The position numbers and the translations under genes were made by a program. From contig OY998184.1 in NCBI GenBank assembly GCA_963921935.1, forward strand, positions 26,787,067-26,851,066: a DNA stretch of 64,000 nucleotides, read 5' to 3'. Of the stretch, positions 31,340 through 42,570 are shown piece after piece. The stretch comes from Galeruca laticollis (lineage: Eukaryota; Arthropoda; Insecta; Coleoptera; Chrysomelidae). The notes beneath the pieces are model-generated. The model had not been told where the DNA came from. It searched no databases and worked only from the letters and a program-made list of their open reading frames with translations. Each line of letters begins with the position of its first letter. Within the stretch, counting starts at the first letter, position 1.

Positions 31340-33800
31340 TAAAATAAAAAAGCAAAATAAACAATAAAGGATTTAAAAAGTTTATTCACTATTAATGAAC
31401 CGTACAGAAAATTTGAAAAAAAAAAAGTACAAAATTAGAAAAAAAAATATCTCATCCAGGAATCCAACCTAAAAAAAATAAAATTGTGAAAGCATATTAC
31501 ATAACAAGTCTGGAAAGTGGAAACTATTGAACGCATTCAGTGAAAGCAAAAAATAAAAAAGGGTATATTAATCTGTAGTTACCATAACGTAACATACTTT
31601 GAAACTGAATTAATAAAGTTTAACGGATACACATACATTACAGCTAGTTTACAGAAAATTTATTAGAATAGGTTTTTAATTATATTAAAACTAATAAAAA
31701 TTTTACACCATAAAAATTTAATGAAACATTACGTTACATCAACAGAAATACAATCTGATTAAAGAAAATTTTATCGTTTACTGACTGTTACTTCTCACGC
31801 AAGAGTGGCTGTTTCGAGTGCCTCAACCATTCCATAACGTACACTTCAAAACCCTTATCTGTGAAACATTTTTAAGGTATTCTGAACAGCAGCTAATAAA
31901 ACAATTACTTTAGATCAAATTGTGCACATGGAGACCTTTGATCGATTATCATAAACTACATCAAACTTGATTTTCAGCCAATTGACTGGGACCCATTTTC
32001 CATAAGATACATGCGGGGTTGTTTGAAATTATTTTAATATTAGGTACTTGAATCTATTATTTTAGGTAAGAAGCGACAACCCTGTAAAAAGGTGTTAACT
32101 CGAGTTCGTTATGACAAGAGAACGATCTCGACATCGGGTGTAAATGAAAAATGATGTACTCAATTTTCGAATGTTATCAACTCTAAATAAAAAGTTCAAA
32201 TTCTAGTCAATGTGTACAGTCTACTAATTCAAACAGCACCTATTATTATACAGCGGTTCTTCAATGGAATAATAATATATTTTATTTCGAGAAGTGACTT
32301 TTCATGATTTACCTTCTATTACATGCCTCACTTCATTTGGCAGGTAAATTCAGGTGTGCAATGAAAATTCATACTTCTTTTCTGTATAAAATAATATACT
32401 ATCCTCATCTTCTTATTGTCATCCTGGAACAAATTGTATATCAACATCGTGGAATTGTAACTTAATGAAAACTAAGCATTATTAATACACTGTATACCAA
32501 AAAAACTACTTATGAAGAAGAGATATGAACACATTATTAAGTTAAATGAGTTTATATTCAATTGTATCCAATTGAGTATCCAATAGCTGTGTTTCTACAA
32601 TAATAAATAATTGAATGCTGTTTCTTGACTGGAGCATTCAGTATTATAAGTTACATATTCTTCAACTAGATCAATATAGGTACCATTGTAAGGGACAACT
32701 ATAGCTTATTTATTGCTTTCAGTGAATTTTCAAATGGAAATGAGCTTTTTAACAGAAATATCTGTTTTTAAAGTCTTAAACAGTCTCTAATTGTTCACAA
32801 GAATTGTTAGTAATAATGTTAAAATTTTCTAAACCTGCAAAACTATATTGATGGCTACTACTACAAAAACTAGAACTAGAGATACTTGATTCAATATTGT
32901 TTGTACTGTTTAATACAATGTTTATATCAGACTATCTGAAATAGTTACTCCCCTTTCATTACATAATTACCAACTATTTGTTTTTATTTTATTTGTGTAA
33001 GTAGCTTCTGAAACATCTTGAACATTGAAAATAATTCCTTCTAGATTCAAATATCTGCCAACATATGAGCATGTTTTATTATTTATAATAATATCTACCC
33101 TATTGCAATATTAAATTTTTGTAGGGTATAATGCATATCTAGTATTTGAAATATTGTGAAACGTTTTTAAAATATACTTACTAACTTAAATATTTTAAAA
33201 ATTGAATAAACCCTTATTTTGTCAACTCTATTATATAATGTTAGTGTACAATTCCGCCACCTGGAATTTCAATGTATAATAGCCGATTAAAGTATTGAAT
33301 GAGTATTAAGTTCTAATAGTTATGATTTTTGAATAGGTACTTACCGATAACAATTGTTGTTCGTCCATTATAACAAGAATTATAACTAAGTATAGAAACT
33401 GTAGCTAAGTAGGAACTAACGAAAACGAAGACCTTTTTATTCAAGTACTACTTGCAAAAGATGTGCTTCCTGTAAATAAAATATAACACATAACTGAAAA
33501 CCATCCGCCATGTCATGCTTGTCATTTGTTTCCACAGAAAACGTTTTGCTCTAGTGAGAATCCAATGAAATCAGTTAATTTGAAGTCATTTGATTGAACA
33601 CAACTAATCAGAACAACATTATACTGAAAACAGATCCCATGGGCTGTTTTCAGTCTATCACGTTGCTATGGATACAATTTGATTATTTATTTCGATTCTG
33701 ACGTTTCAAATATTTAATATTTCCAAATTTCACGATTTGGTCATAATACTGACGAGAATATTAATGAAATTATAGAAGTTCTGTACTTCTTTTCTATAAA
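31340..33800. other. 2.4 kb inside the CCCACTA element, no gene seen
   Basis: AT-rich, without long ORFs or splice-bounded coding on either strand. A 28-codon minus-strand open piece near 31990-31910 (YGKWVPVNWLKIKFD) looks protein-like but is too short to call. If the element once had a transposase, this is where it would have been. Confidence 0.45.
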
Positions 33801-33951
33801 GCTACGGTTTCCTAGGAAAGCGTTGCCGTACTAGAGCGGCCGTAATAATTTTTATCGTCAACGAATATGACGGACGACATAGCGGTGACAATAGTTGTAA
33901 AGTTAGAATAGTTCGTGATAATTTTTTGTCGGGGAAAGTCGCGCTCCTGAA

Positions 33952-36106
33952 ATGAATGATTTTGATATCGCGATGTTAATATTTTTGGAAGACGAAGAGT
34001 CTTCATCGGATGAAGGTGCCAAAAGGTCGGAAGAATCTGAAATTTATAAAAATCGAAGAACCGAAGGCGTTTATGAAGTTTTAATACGCCGCCATCTTCA
34101 AGTCAATGATGTAAAATTCAGGGAATATTTTCGCCTAACACCAATATTATTTGATTACGTAATAAACCACGTTAAAGAAGATATTACCTCAAAACCATGT
34201 AACAGAAATAAGACTCCAATAACCCCTGAGCAAAAACTTTGTTTATTTCTGAGGTAAGGGGTAATTATATATATTTTTCACATATTAGTTATAAAAAAAT
34301 TTCCTGTGTTATCTGGGGAAAGTGAAGGTACCGCCAATGAGTCAGAAAAGTTATTTAAAGGAGTAAATGAAGCTGTAGAACCTTCGTTTAGATAATAGTC
34401 AGAGTAATTACTCCTCTCATTAGATGTAGCAGAGGTTGGTCGGCTAAGGTCTGTATAGTTTTGCCGCTCAAAATATCTTAATTCGGCATTTCCAACTATG
34501 GTGCCTATTTGTAACTTTAGATAAATTCGTTCCTTTTCAGGTAACTTTTTTACACTTTTCGCCATAGGAGCAAAGAAAAGATCGATCTCATCTTGTGTGT
34601 CGGATTGTTGGCCTTTGTCAGCTATTGTCTTAAGAAGTTTCAAGCGTTCCTCAGAATTTGACGAAGTTTTCTGCCTTTTTGCTATTTTGGAGCTTCCACA
34701 ATGCTTTCCCCTGTCTTTAATATTGTTACCTTCCTTTGAAGGTATCTCCCTTTGAAGAGCAAGAATTTCATCCTGTGTGGACTTCTCTAGGTCTTCTTGT
34801 GAAAAATCGTCTGGGTCAGCAATGTTGGTAATTTCTTCCAAACTCCCAATATTGGTGATAGTGCTGAATTAAAAAAAACAATGTATATAATAGTAATAAT
34901 TTATGGAAATTTTAGATTTCACCTTCTCTTTAAGGAGCAGTAGCTATCCAAGAATGAGAGTAGTTCAGCACTTTTTTTTGCAGCTTTACCGGGAAAACCT
35001 GTGTCTGGTTTTCCCTTTCGTCTAACGTAGTAGTCCCGCACATAAGCCCACCTTTTACTGCACTCGGTATCTACAAATAAAGTTCATTTACTTCAGAGTT
35101 TTGTACAATAAAACAAAAAAGTGCATAGTCTTTTTAAGCCAAAGCTTTGTCTTATATTAGAGTCGAGTGTACAAAACTAAGTTCGCTTTATTTTTTAGGT
35201 ATCTTGCAACAGGGGAATCCTTCAGATCATTAGCTTTATAGTTCAGAATATGTCATTCATGGATAAGCTTTATGATCAAACAGGTGGCCGCCAGCATAGT
35301 CAGGAGACTACTGAATGTGGTAATGCCGTCTCCAACAATGGATCAATTAAAAAAAATGCAACTACCTTTATGTCGTCTTGGAACTTTCCGAACTGCGTGG
35401 GTGCCATAGATGGCAAACACATAACAATAAAATCACCTAAAAACAGTGGATCTGCTTTTTTTAATTATAAAGAATTTTATTCCATTGTTATCCTAGCAAT
35501 TGCAGATTGCAAGTTTATAGCGATAGATATCGGTTCTTATGGTAGAGAAGGGGATGCTGGAATTTTCTTGAAAAGTCAATTTGGAAGGAAAATTCAGAAT
35601 AATGACTTCAATAACCCCATACGCAAACACTTCCAGGTACAGATATTAGCCTACCGTACGTCATTCTTGGAGACGAAGCTTTTGCACTACATGAAAATTT
35701 GATGGAACCATACCCGAGAAGACAATCATTAATTAATCACTCTAAAGCCATATATAACTATAGACTATCTCGCGCAAGACGAACAACTGAGAACTCCTTT
35801 GGAATACTCTGTGCATATCTCAGAATTTTTTTCCAGCCCATTGCAACTACACCCGAAAATACCGATAAGCTAGTTACATCTGCCTGTATTTTGTACAATA
35901 TTTTAAGAGAATCTAAAATACTTGCTCCTAATGAAGGTGCCATGGATGACAATCTTCCACTATTACCAACCCAAAATTTATTTCCAATGGACGAAACAAA
36001 TATTCGTGCTCGAAAGTCACCTTCACAAATTCGTGATGCATTTAGAACATATTTAAACGCGACAGGTCATGTAGAATGGCAAAACAATCTTCTTGTGCAA
36101 CATTGA
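33952..36106 (+). pseudogene. Harbinger transposase (DDE_Tnp_4), two exons, broken
   Basis: Exon 1 is 33952-34253 (MNDFDIAMLIFLEDEES..., LRLTPILFDY-type helix, PEQKLCLFLR) with a GTAAGG donor. Exon 2 starts at 35199 after TTTTTTAG (YLATGESFRSLAL). The nuclease has NCVGAIDGKHI (first Asp), SYGREGDAGIF, LGDEAFAL (second Asp) and RRTTENSFGIL (Glu), ending NNLLVQH at 36106. Exon 2 has a TAG near 35239, a frameshift near 35360 and another near 35650, so this copy is dead although D-D-E are all present. The 945-bp intron contains two coding exons of the opposite-strand MADF-BESS gene. Confidence 0.88.
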
Positions 36107-36364
36107 AAATACTTTATCCTGTATTAATGCATTATGAAAATTCCATCATTAAAAATTAAAAAATATGTAAAAGTAGTACATACCTGTTCTATTTTTTATA
36201 ATGTCTGCCATTTCCCGCCAAAAGTTAAGTTTCATTTGTGTTTTTTTGTAGTCCTTACATTTTATATTGTACAAGGACTCATGACTCCTCACAAAATCAA
36301 TTAAAATTTCGTCTTCCTCTATTGTCCAATCTTAATTTTTATTATTAGTACTATTGCCAGACAT
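34278..36364 (-). pseudogene. Harbinger accessory MADF-BESS DNA-binding protein, three exons
   Basis: Exon 1 is 36364-36184 (EEDEILIDFVRSHESLYNIK, NFWREMADII) and exon 2 is 35070-34923 (CSKRWAYVRDYYVRRKGKPD, LLSFLDSYCSLKR); together they form a MADF domain. Exon 3 is 34863-34278, with a Ser/acidic linker and a BESS motif (DEIDLFFAPMAKSVKKLPEK) and a stop at 34278. All junctions have GT..AG and join in frame. The only defect is a TAA at codon 11, which may mean translation starts elsewhere. In Harbingers the Myb/MADF protein binds TIRs and carries the transposase to the nucleus. A short acidic tail follows BESS. Confidence 0.85.
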
Positions 36365-36683
36365 AATTTGAAGAATCCAACGAATGCCACCAAAAACATG
36401 CTTGAAGTCTCTCACCGTAATGTACAAAAACGTTGCATTCACTGTTTCTCGCCGCTATGCCGGCCGTCTCGATGATAGCGCTGCCGCTATTTTGCATGAC
36501 GGTGTTGGCTACCGTTCTCTAAAGAACCGCTTACATATAAAATGCACGGACAGCGTTTTATTACGACCGCTCTAGTAGGGCACCGCTTTCCTAGGAAACC
36601 GTAACTTAATTAGCAAAACATTTTCTATCCGAATAACCCTCGAACATTGATAAATGCTCAAAAATTAAATAACAACTTTCTGG

Positions 36684-36747
36684 AGCTTGTTGCTTATAAG
36701 CAACAGACCTCCGCCTGCGGCGTCGGTCTGTTTCCAAGCAACAAGCT
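36684..36747. repeat. Strong hairpin with GC-rich loop
   Basis: AGCTTGTTGCTT pairs with AAGCAACAAGCT, and inside it CAACAGACC pairs with GGTCTGTT, leaving TCCGCCTGCGGCGTC at the tip, which can itself pair. It lies 80 bp outside the Harbinger end and inside the CCCACTA element. Confidence 0.7.
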
Positions 36748-36839
36748 TTTGAAATCTGTTATAAATTTTTTTCGAACAATTATCAATGACCTTGGGTTAT
36801 TACTACTGATAACTACAGTCTGTTTCGTTCGTCAGTTCC

Positions 36840-37297
36840 TCTTCTGTTTTCTTTTTTTTTTTATGTTACTGTGATGTTTAATATGAGATTTTACTCAAGA
36901 GTTTTATGAACTAACATCGTACAGGCGTAATAGTAGGTTGTTACTAAAAATTATTTCGAAAGATGTAAAAGTAACTGCATCATGTGATCATCTTAGAAAC
37001 ATGTTAATTTGTAATATTTTGTATGTGACATTAGTGAGAAGTATAGAAAATAACATCGTATGAATGTTTCCTATAGGAAGTTACAAAAAGGAATTTAAAG
37101 GATGTGTATGTAACTGCGAATTCAAGTATTACTGTGTACATCAAAATATGTTCTATTTACATGACATGGATCTTAATAGAGTTGGTAATAAAATTAAGAC
37201 ATCTATGAGATATCTTATTAACGTTTGAAATAAATATCACGCAAAGTCTCTAAGCAGAACATCACAAAAAGACTTGTTATGTTACTTGTTTAGTGGG
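36840..37297. repeat. Right subterminal region of the CCCACTA element
   Basis: Repeated AACATC/GATGTT motifs (for example 36870, 36912, 37050, 37260) mirror those at 29890-30300. Such clustered short motifs usually serve as transposase binding sites. No coding. Confidence 0.5.
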
Positions 37298-37560
37298 ATG
37301 GATCCTATAAATCCACATATACTACATTTTTGGAGAAATCACGGTTTATTTGCACGATACAGACACCAAAGTGTATATAAGTGACCAATTTGATGATTGT
37401 ATATTGTTCAGAGTGTCTCGCAGATGAAGTCTATTGATTTTCAGCTCCCCAGAGCCAGTACAACGCGTTCTATGAATCCAGATACACCACATTTTTGGAG
37501 AAATTTTGGTTTATTAGCACGAAATATCGTCCGTCTAGAACGTATTTGGAATTTAATGTT
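37298..37560 (+). repeat. Satellite locus 2, right part
   Basis: Resumes the unit cut at 29854 (ATGGATCCTATAAATCC), then one full unit from GCACGATACAGACACC (37352) and a degraded third start at about 37518 (TTAGCACGAAATATCG). It joins seamlessly to 29854. Confidence 0.8.
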
Positions 37561-37754
37561 TTTCCTAATTTTAACATTTTTTTTGTAACATCCTAATGTG
37601 ATGCATCAAGTAGATTGTGCCGTTAGTAGGCCATGGCCAAGATTGAATGACAATACCATCTGTCACATATTGTTGATTGCAAGCAGGCTTTGTGTAATAA
37701 TAAATGAAGATTTAAACAAACTATATTGCTTTATTTCATCGTTTAATAATATTA

Positions 37755-38691
37755 CAACTAGAAAAAAGGAAATTGGTGGAATATTTTTATAGAAAAGGTG
37801 TTCACAATGTTACAGAATTAGTGGAATTGACGGATCTCGGAAAAAGTGTAGTATATGAGACAATAAAGAGGATAAAAAATGGGAGATATATGAGGCATGG
37901 ACCAGTTTCGGGAAGACCGCGTAAGATTAGCGGAATCAATTTAAACGCCTTAGGACGACAAAATCCGCGCCTAGAGTTTCGAAAATTGGCTAACTGATTT
38001 AAAAATCAACGGAGAATAAACGTGTATCCAGAAACTGTCCGCAAGTCACTCAAAAGACAAGGCTACATATCAAGGCAACCAAAGAAAATATCTGCAATGA
38101 CACCTTTACAAAGCAACGAAGAATAGTATTTTATCAGTGTTTTCAAAAAGATAACTTTGGTAATGATTTATATCCGTCTAAGTTGTTTCCAACTTGGTGC
38201 AAATCATTTAAAAATTCTATAAACAGAACACGTTACTGATCAAATTTCCCACTAAAAAAATGGTTTGGGGAGCATTATATGTGCGTGGTGCTACATCTCT
38301 TTGTATAGTTGATGGTACCGTTAATAGTGAAAAATATTGTGAAATTCTAAATGGTTTTCTTCTTGAAACGGCTCATACTTTATACCCAGAGGACTGGCGG
38401 TTATAGTAGGATAATGCAAGATACCATACTTCTGCATATACTGCAGCTTGGATGCAGGACCAAAACTTGACAACAATTCCATCACCAGACCTTAGTACCA
38501 TTGAAAACATATGGGGACTAATGAAGATAGAAGTGGAACGAGCAGCGCCACGACCTAAAAAAGATTTGATTCGGTCAGTTTTACAGGGCTGGGCGACCAT
38601 CACCGAACATTATAGCATTGACCTAGTTTCGGGGTTGCCTGAACGTTTGATTAAGCCTTTAGAGTTAAATGGAGGTTGTATAAGTAAATGA
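37755..38691 (+). pseudogene. Tc1-type transposase pseudogene
   Basis: The plus strand opens with a helix-turn-helix (KGVHNVTELVELTDLGKSVV, then an AT-hook-like GPVSGRPRKI), degrades in the middle (38000-38270), and recovers with a VWGA-like block, GATSLCIVDGTVNSEKYCEI and LQQDNARYH-like (38405; two stops replace QQ). The end is PDLSTIENIWGLMK (catalytic Glu), LPERLIKPLELNGG, with a stop at 38689-38691. The order and spacing are those of Tc1 DD34E transposases. A few residues are missing between IPS and PDLS. I could not define TIRs. Confidence 0.8.
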
Positions 38692-38731
38692 GATAAGTTA
38701 TTTGTTATAATTATATTAATTTAAGTAATTG

Positions 38732-39417
38732 AAATACATACCAAAAATTATAATTTTGCTTTGTATTTTCCGGATACTTTCTAGGCAGATTATAGTTTCA
38801 GAGTGTATAAGTGCGGAAATATTTTAAACTAAAACCAGTTATTTTTTTCCCTTAGGTTCGAAGCAGGTGCCATGTACAATGCTCAGATGCTGGGATGGTA
38901 AGGACTACCGAATTATGTATTCATCGTTTCAACATTTCCTTTCTCTCTGCGTTTGATAATCCCATCTTTTTCTCCCCCGTTTATGTTAATCGCATCTGTT
39001 GTGTTTTTTAGGCTTATTTCAGAATGAACTAGGGCTATTGTAGAGAGTAGCTTGACGCGAATTTCTTCAAGAGACCCTATATTTTCTGAGCTCAAGGATT
39101 GAGGAATTATGTGAACATTAAACCTTTATCAAATAAAAAGTTTACATTAGAGATAATGACCTAATTTCATATATTAAGAAGCAAGAAGGCAGGGACAGTC
39201 ACTTCTATTTGCGACATCAAACGATTCACATTTATGTTATTGTATCTATTATATATTTGTATCCAGTATTATCGTAATATTTCATTGAAGTAACTATAAA
39301 AGTGGTAAAAACGGTTTTAAAAAACCTCTTTCCAGGCTGGAAAGATAAAATTGGCGCAGTCAGTAGGATTCAAGAAGGTTTCAGCTGTAGCCGTTGGTCT
39401 TGAAGAAACCAAGAAAA
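38732..39417 (+). mobile_element. gypsy-type LTR and primer-binding site, copy B
   Basis: Same sequence as 19654-20339: LTR about 38837-39352 (516 bp in both) and the primer-binding site GGCGCAGTCAGTAGGATTC at 39353. Here the element continues beyond the shared block with AAGAAAAAACAAAGTAAGTG, a possible splice donor. No gag or pol ORF follows within 3 kb, so it is truncated or a non-autonomous derivative. Confidence 0.75.
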
Positions 39418-39595
39418 AACAAAGTAAGTGTTGAAATTCCTTTTCTTTTTCTCCTCTCTTATTTTTTATTTGGAAATTTCTGTTGTCTTATTGTTCTTGT
39501 ATAATTACTGTGAGTTACGCAAATAGAGTGCAATCTAACATCTTCGTAGTGGTAAAACGATAATTTTTGCAAAGGGTATTTGTTTTGCAATATCC

Positions 39596-39998
39596 TGTTT
39601 TCTGATGGAAAAGCAAAAATGTGGCAAGTCGTATTCACTTTTATGTTTATAAGCTCTGAAGGACCAATCATAATGTTACGATAATAACTGCTCCCATATG
39701 TATGAGTTGTTTGTTATGTTAAATGAAAATCGATGTGTATCTGCACTTTTCTTTATATTTATATTACTTTACACTTTATTCATTTTGCGTCACAATTAAG
39801 ATTATCACAAATGCTTATGATACATTGTAATTGAAAAGTTTTTACTTCTTTATGATTAATTGTTTGACAATGAATTTTAATTGAATTTTTGTTACTCGAC
39901 TAACAACCTTTTTATATAGGTATGATAAGAATGAAAAATTGAATGTGTGTTGTTATAGATATTTTCATATGTCGTTAAAAGTGGGTGATAACAAGATT
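39596..39998. repeat. ~400-bp direct repeat, left copy
   Basis: From CTGTTTTCTGATGGAAAAGC to GTGGGTGATAACAAG. It is repeated at 41832-42219 with about 95 percent identity by eye and a ~12-bp deletion. The 1.8 kb between holds low-complexity and tandem repeats. Confidence 0.8.
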
Positions 39999-40121
39999 GT
40001 TTTTTGTATAATTTTTTATGATTATAGACGTTTGTCTTAAGGGGGCCCGGCTTTTTTGCGGGCAAGAATAAGTTTTAAAATGTTTTAATTGAAGTCAAAT
40101 AAAGTTATTTCTGTTCTCGTC

Positions 40122-40620
40122 AAGAAAAGGGAGGGTGAGATGTATTAGGATATAATGTTTTTGCCAAGTCGTTTTAAATTCAAAGTGTCGTCAATGTAAT
40201 TTTTTAAGTAACATATGAGTAAGGGGGATGACGTTCTCTTCTAAACGTCACCCAAGCGTTTATATTCTTCTACCAAGTATTTTCTTCTACTTTTCAACCA
40301 AGTATCATCTTCTTCAACCATGTATCTATTTTTTATCCAAGTATCTTCGTCTTCCAATACCTTTATCCAGGTATTCTTCTTCAATCAAGTATCAACCAAG
40401 TATTTTTCTTCTTCAACCATGTATTTTTATCCAAGTATTTTTTTTATCCTATCCAAGTATTTTTCTTTTTCAATACCTTTATCCAGGTATTCACATTAAA
40501 GTATTTTTTATGTCAAAGTGTCTGAGTTTTTTAATCATTCAGGGTTTTAAATGCTGTTCTTCAATGTCCAAGTCTACATGTCCTAAGTTTTTCTTAAGTG
40601 TCAAGTAGGTATATATGTTT
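40122..40620 (+). repeat. Purine tract, then CCAAGTATNTTCTTC minisatellite
   Basis: AAAAGGGAGGG (40126-40136) followed by TGAGATGTATTAGG could be a polypurine tract and LTR start. From about 40270 to 40510 the motif CCAAGTAT(C/T)TTCTTC recurs at least nine times with variation. The plus-strand ORF here is low complexity and not a gene. Confidence 0.5.
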
Positions 40621-41550
40621 AGGGGTTAATCATTATCCTCTTCTTGAGGACGAAAGGTTTGGTGCATTAAAAGAGCTTTGAGTAAGAAAGTGAATCGTTT
40701 AATCGAGTGTAACTGTTGGTTTGAGGATGGATTATGAGTAAAGTGTGTTTTAATTGGAGAGTAAACTTTGATTTTATAATTGTTTTGTGATTTAAGAATG
40801 TATATGAGGGTAAGTTTTGATTTAAAGTGGTTTGGTCACATCAGAAGTATGAGTATAATGAGTATGAGAGTAATGATCATTGAGGTATTATGGGAATAAG
40901 TTCTGTCCAGAACAGTACATTTCTTTTTTAAACGATTAAAGCATTCAGAGAGATTAAGTTTTGATTAAGACAATGAGAGAGATTAAGTTTTCATTAAGGT
41001 ATGTTTGTTCAAGAGATTATAAGAGTTCCATGATCTAATTTGATTTTTCATCAATAAATATAAACCATTACAGAATCAAGAGAAGTTTCTTTTTTACTAT
41101 TTTGTGATTTAATGATTTGATATTGAGTTTTGCTTCAGATGTGAATATTCTTAATTGTTTTGCAGTATATTTGGTTATTATTATAATTTTTAAACAGTTG
41201 AAATGGGCATTATTAATTTGCCATATGATATTATTTGAGAAAATTACAATCTAAAGTTACATTGAAATGATACGTGAGAAATTAAATTTGTTATGATGCT
41301 ATCAATCGCCACCTTGCAACTGACACGTTGCGTCTTTAAAGGATCCATTTTATCAATTATATCAATTATTTGACATGAATATTTGACATAAAATTCAAAT
41401 CAATTTGTCATGTTAGGTATTTAAGTAATATTTTATGATGTAAATGATTGTTTTCCAAAATTGATATGAGAGAATGTTATTAAATGTCCAAACTAAATTT
41501 GAAATTATGAAATATAATAAAAATGTAATAAACTTTATCCGTCATATGTA

Positions 41551-41779
41551 CCTTATTTGTCTTGTTCGTTTTCACTGCTAAACTGCTGTCTGTCTCGAAG
41601 AATTTCAATTTCCTCTTAGATTTGAACTGCAAACACTGCTCTCAATTCAGGACCATATTCTATGAACTTATTTGTCTTGTTCGTTTTCATTGCGAACCTG
41701 CTGTCTGTTTTGAAGAATTTCAATTTCCTCGTAGATTTGAATCGCCATCACTGCTCTCGATTCAGGACCAAATTCTATG
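41551..41779. repeat. Tandem duplication, ~114-bp unit
   Basis: Two adjacent copies starting CTTATTTGTCTTGTTCGTTTT, ending GGACCA.ATTCTATGA, about 88 percent alike. The right one runs into the second copy of the ~400-bp direct repeat. Confidence 0.8.
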
Positions 41780-41831
41780 ACCTTTTTTTGGTTTGATCCG
41801 GCTACAGAAGGGCCATGTTTTGCATTCTCCT

Positions 41832-42219
41832 GTTTACTAATGGAAAAGCAAAAATGCGGCAAGTCGTATTCACTTTTATGTTTATAAGGTCCAATCGTAA
41901 TGTTAGGATAATAACTGCTTCCATATGTATGAGTTGTTTGTTATGTTAAATGAAAATCGATGTGTATATGCACTTTTCTTTATATGTCTATTACTTCACA
42001 CTTTCTTCATTTTGCGTCACAATTAAGATTATCACAAATGCTCATGATATATTGTAATTGAAAAGTTTTTACTTCTTTATGATCAATTTTTTGACAATGA
42101 ACTTTAATTGAATTTTTGTTACTCGACTAACAACCTTTTTATATATGATGAGAATGAAAAATTGAATGTGTGTTGTTATAGATATTTTTATATGTCGTTT
42201 AAAGTGGGTGATAACAAGG
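41832..42219. repeat. ~400-bp direct repeat, right copy
   Basis: Second copy of 39596-39998. The pair may be two LTRs of an internally deleted element, though neither begins TG nor ends CA at the repeat edge. Confidence 0.8.
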
Positions 42220-42570
42220 AAAGTTATGTGAGAATGTAACCAATGGGAAATAGAGATTTAAATGAAACTGTCATATGACTCTTGAAACTCAGTCGATGCA
42301 TATAGTTTTGTGGACAAAGAAATTGATATATAGTTATCTGTGGTTTTTTAAATGGAACGAAGTTTGAAATGGGTTTTGTAAAATTATAAATACAGGGTGA
42401 AGACAAATTAATAATTTATGTAAGAATTAACAGTAGGAATTTGAGTGTTAACTCAAATTCGTAAAGTATTTAATATTACTATAGGAAAATATTATAATTC
42501 TTAGACAATATTTAAATTCAAGATAATGTCCAACAAAGGAAAATTCTATTTTGATAAACTTGAATATATA

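Larger units (their letters stand above)
33803..36604 (+). mobile_element. PIF/Harbinger transposon
   Basis: ~46-bp TIRs: TACGGTTTCCTAGGAAAGCG at 33803 and its inverse at 36604, extending through CTAGAGCGG.CGTAATAA. The element is 2.8 kb. It encodes a Harbinger DDE nuclease on the plus strand and a MADF-BESS protein on the minus strand, the two-protein make-up of animal Harbingers. The 3-bp TWA target duplication is not clear (CTA versus TAA). Confidence 0.9.
29855..37297. mobile_element. 7.4-kb insertion with CCCACTA/TAGTGGG ends
   Basis: It begins CCCACTATGCAAATAA and ends TTACTTGTTTAGTGGG, an inverted pair matching at 12 of the first 15 bases. It splits a satellite unit exactly: removing it together with one AT (29853-29854 or 37298-37299) restores the expected unit length, so the target duplication is 2 bp. 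Both subterminal ~400-bp regions are dense in AACATC/GATGTT motifs. CACTA-like termini with a 2-bp duplication suggest the CMC (EnSpm) superfamily, but no transposase is visible. Nested inside are a foldback MITE and a Harbinger element. Confidence 0.65.

Noticed and set aside
33803..36604. 3-bp TWA target duplication of the Harbinger element
   Set aside because: The flanks read CTA and TAA; not the same trinucleotide, so not claimed.
40228..40608. 126-codon plus-strand ORF rich in Ser, Phe and Tyr
   Set aside because: Translation of a CCAAGTAT/TTCTTC minisatellite; low complexity and not gene-like.
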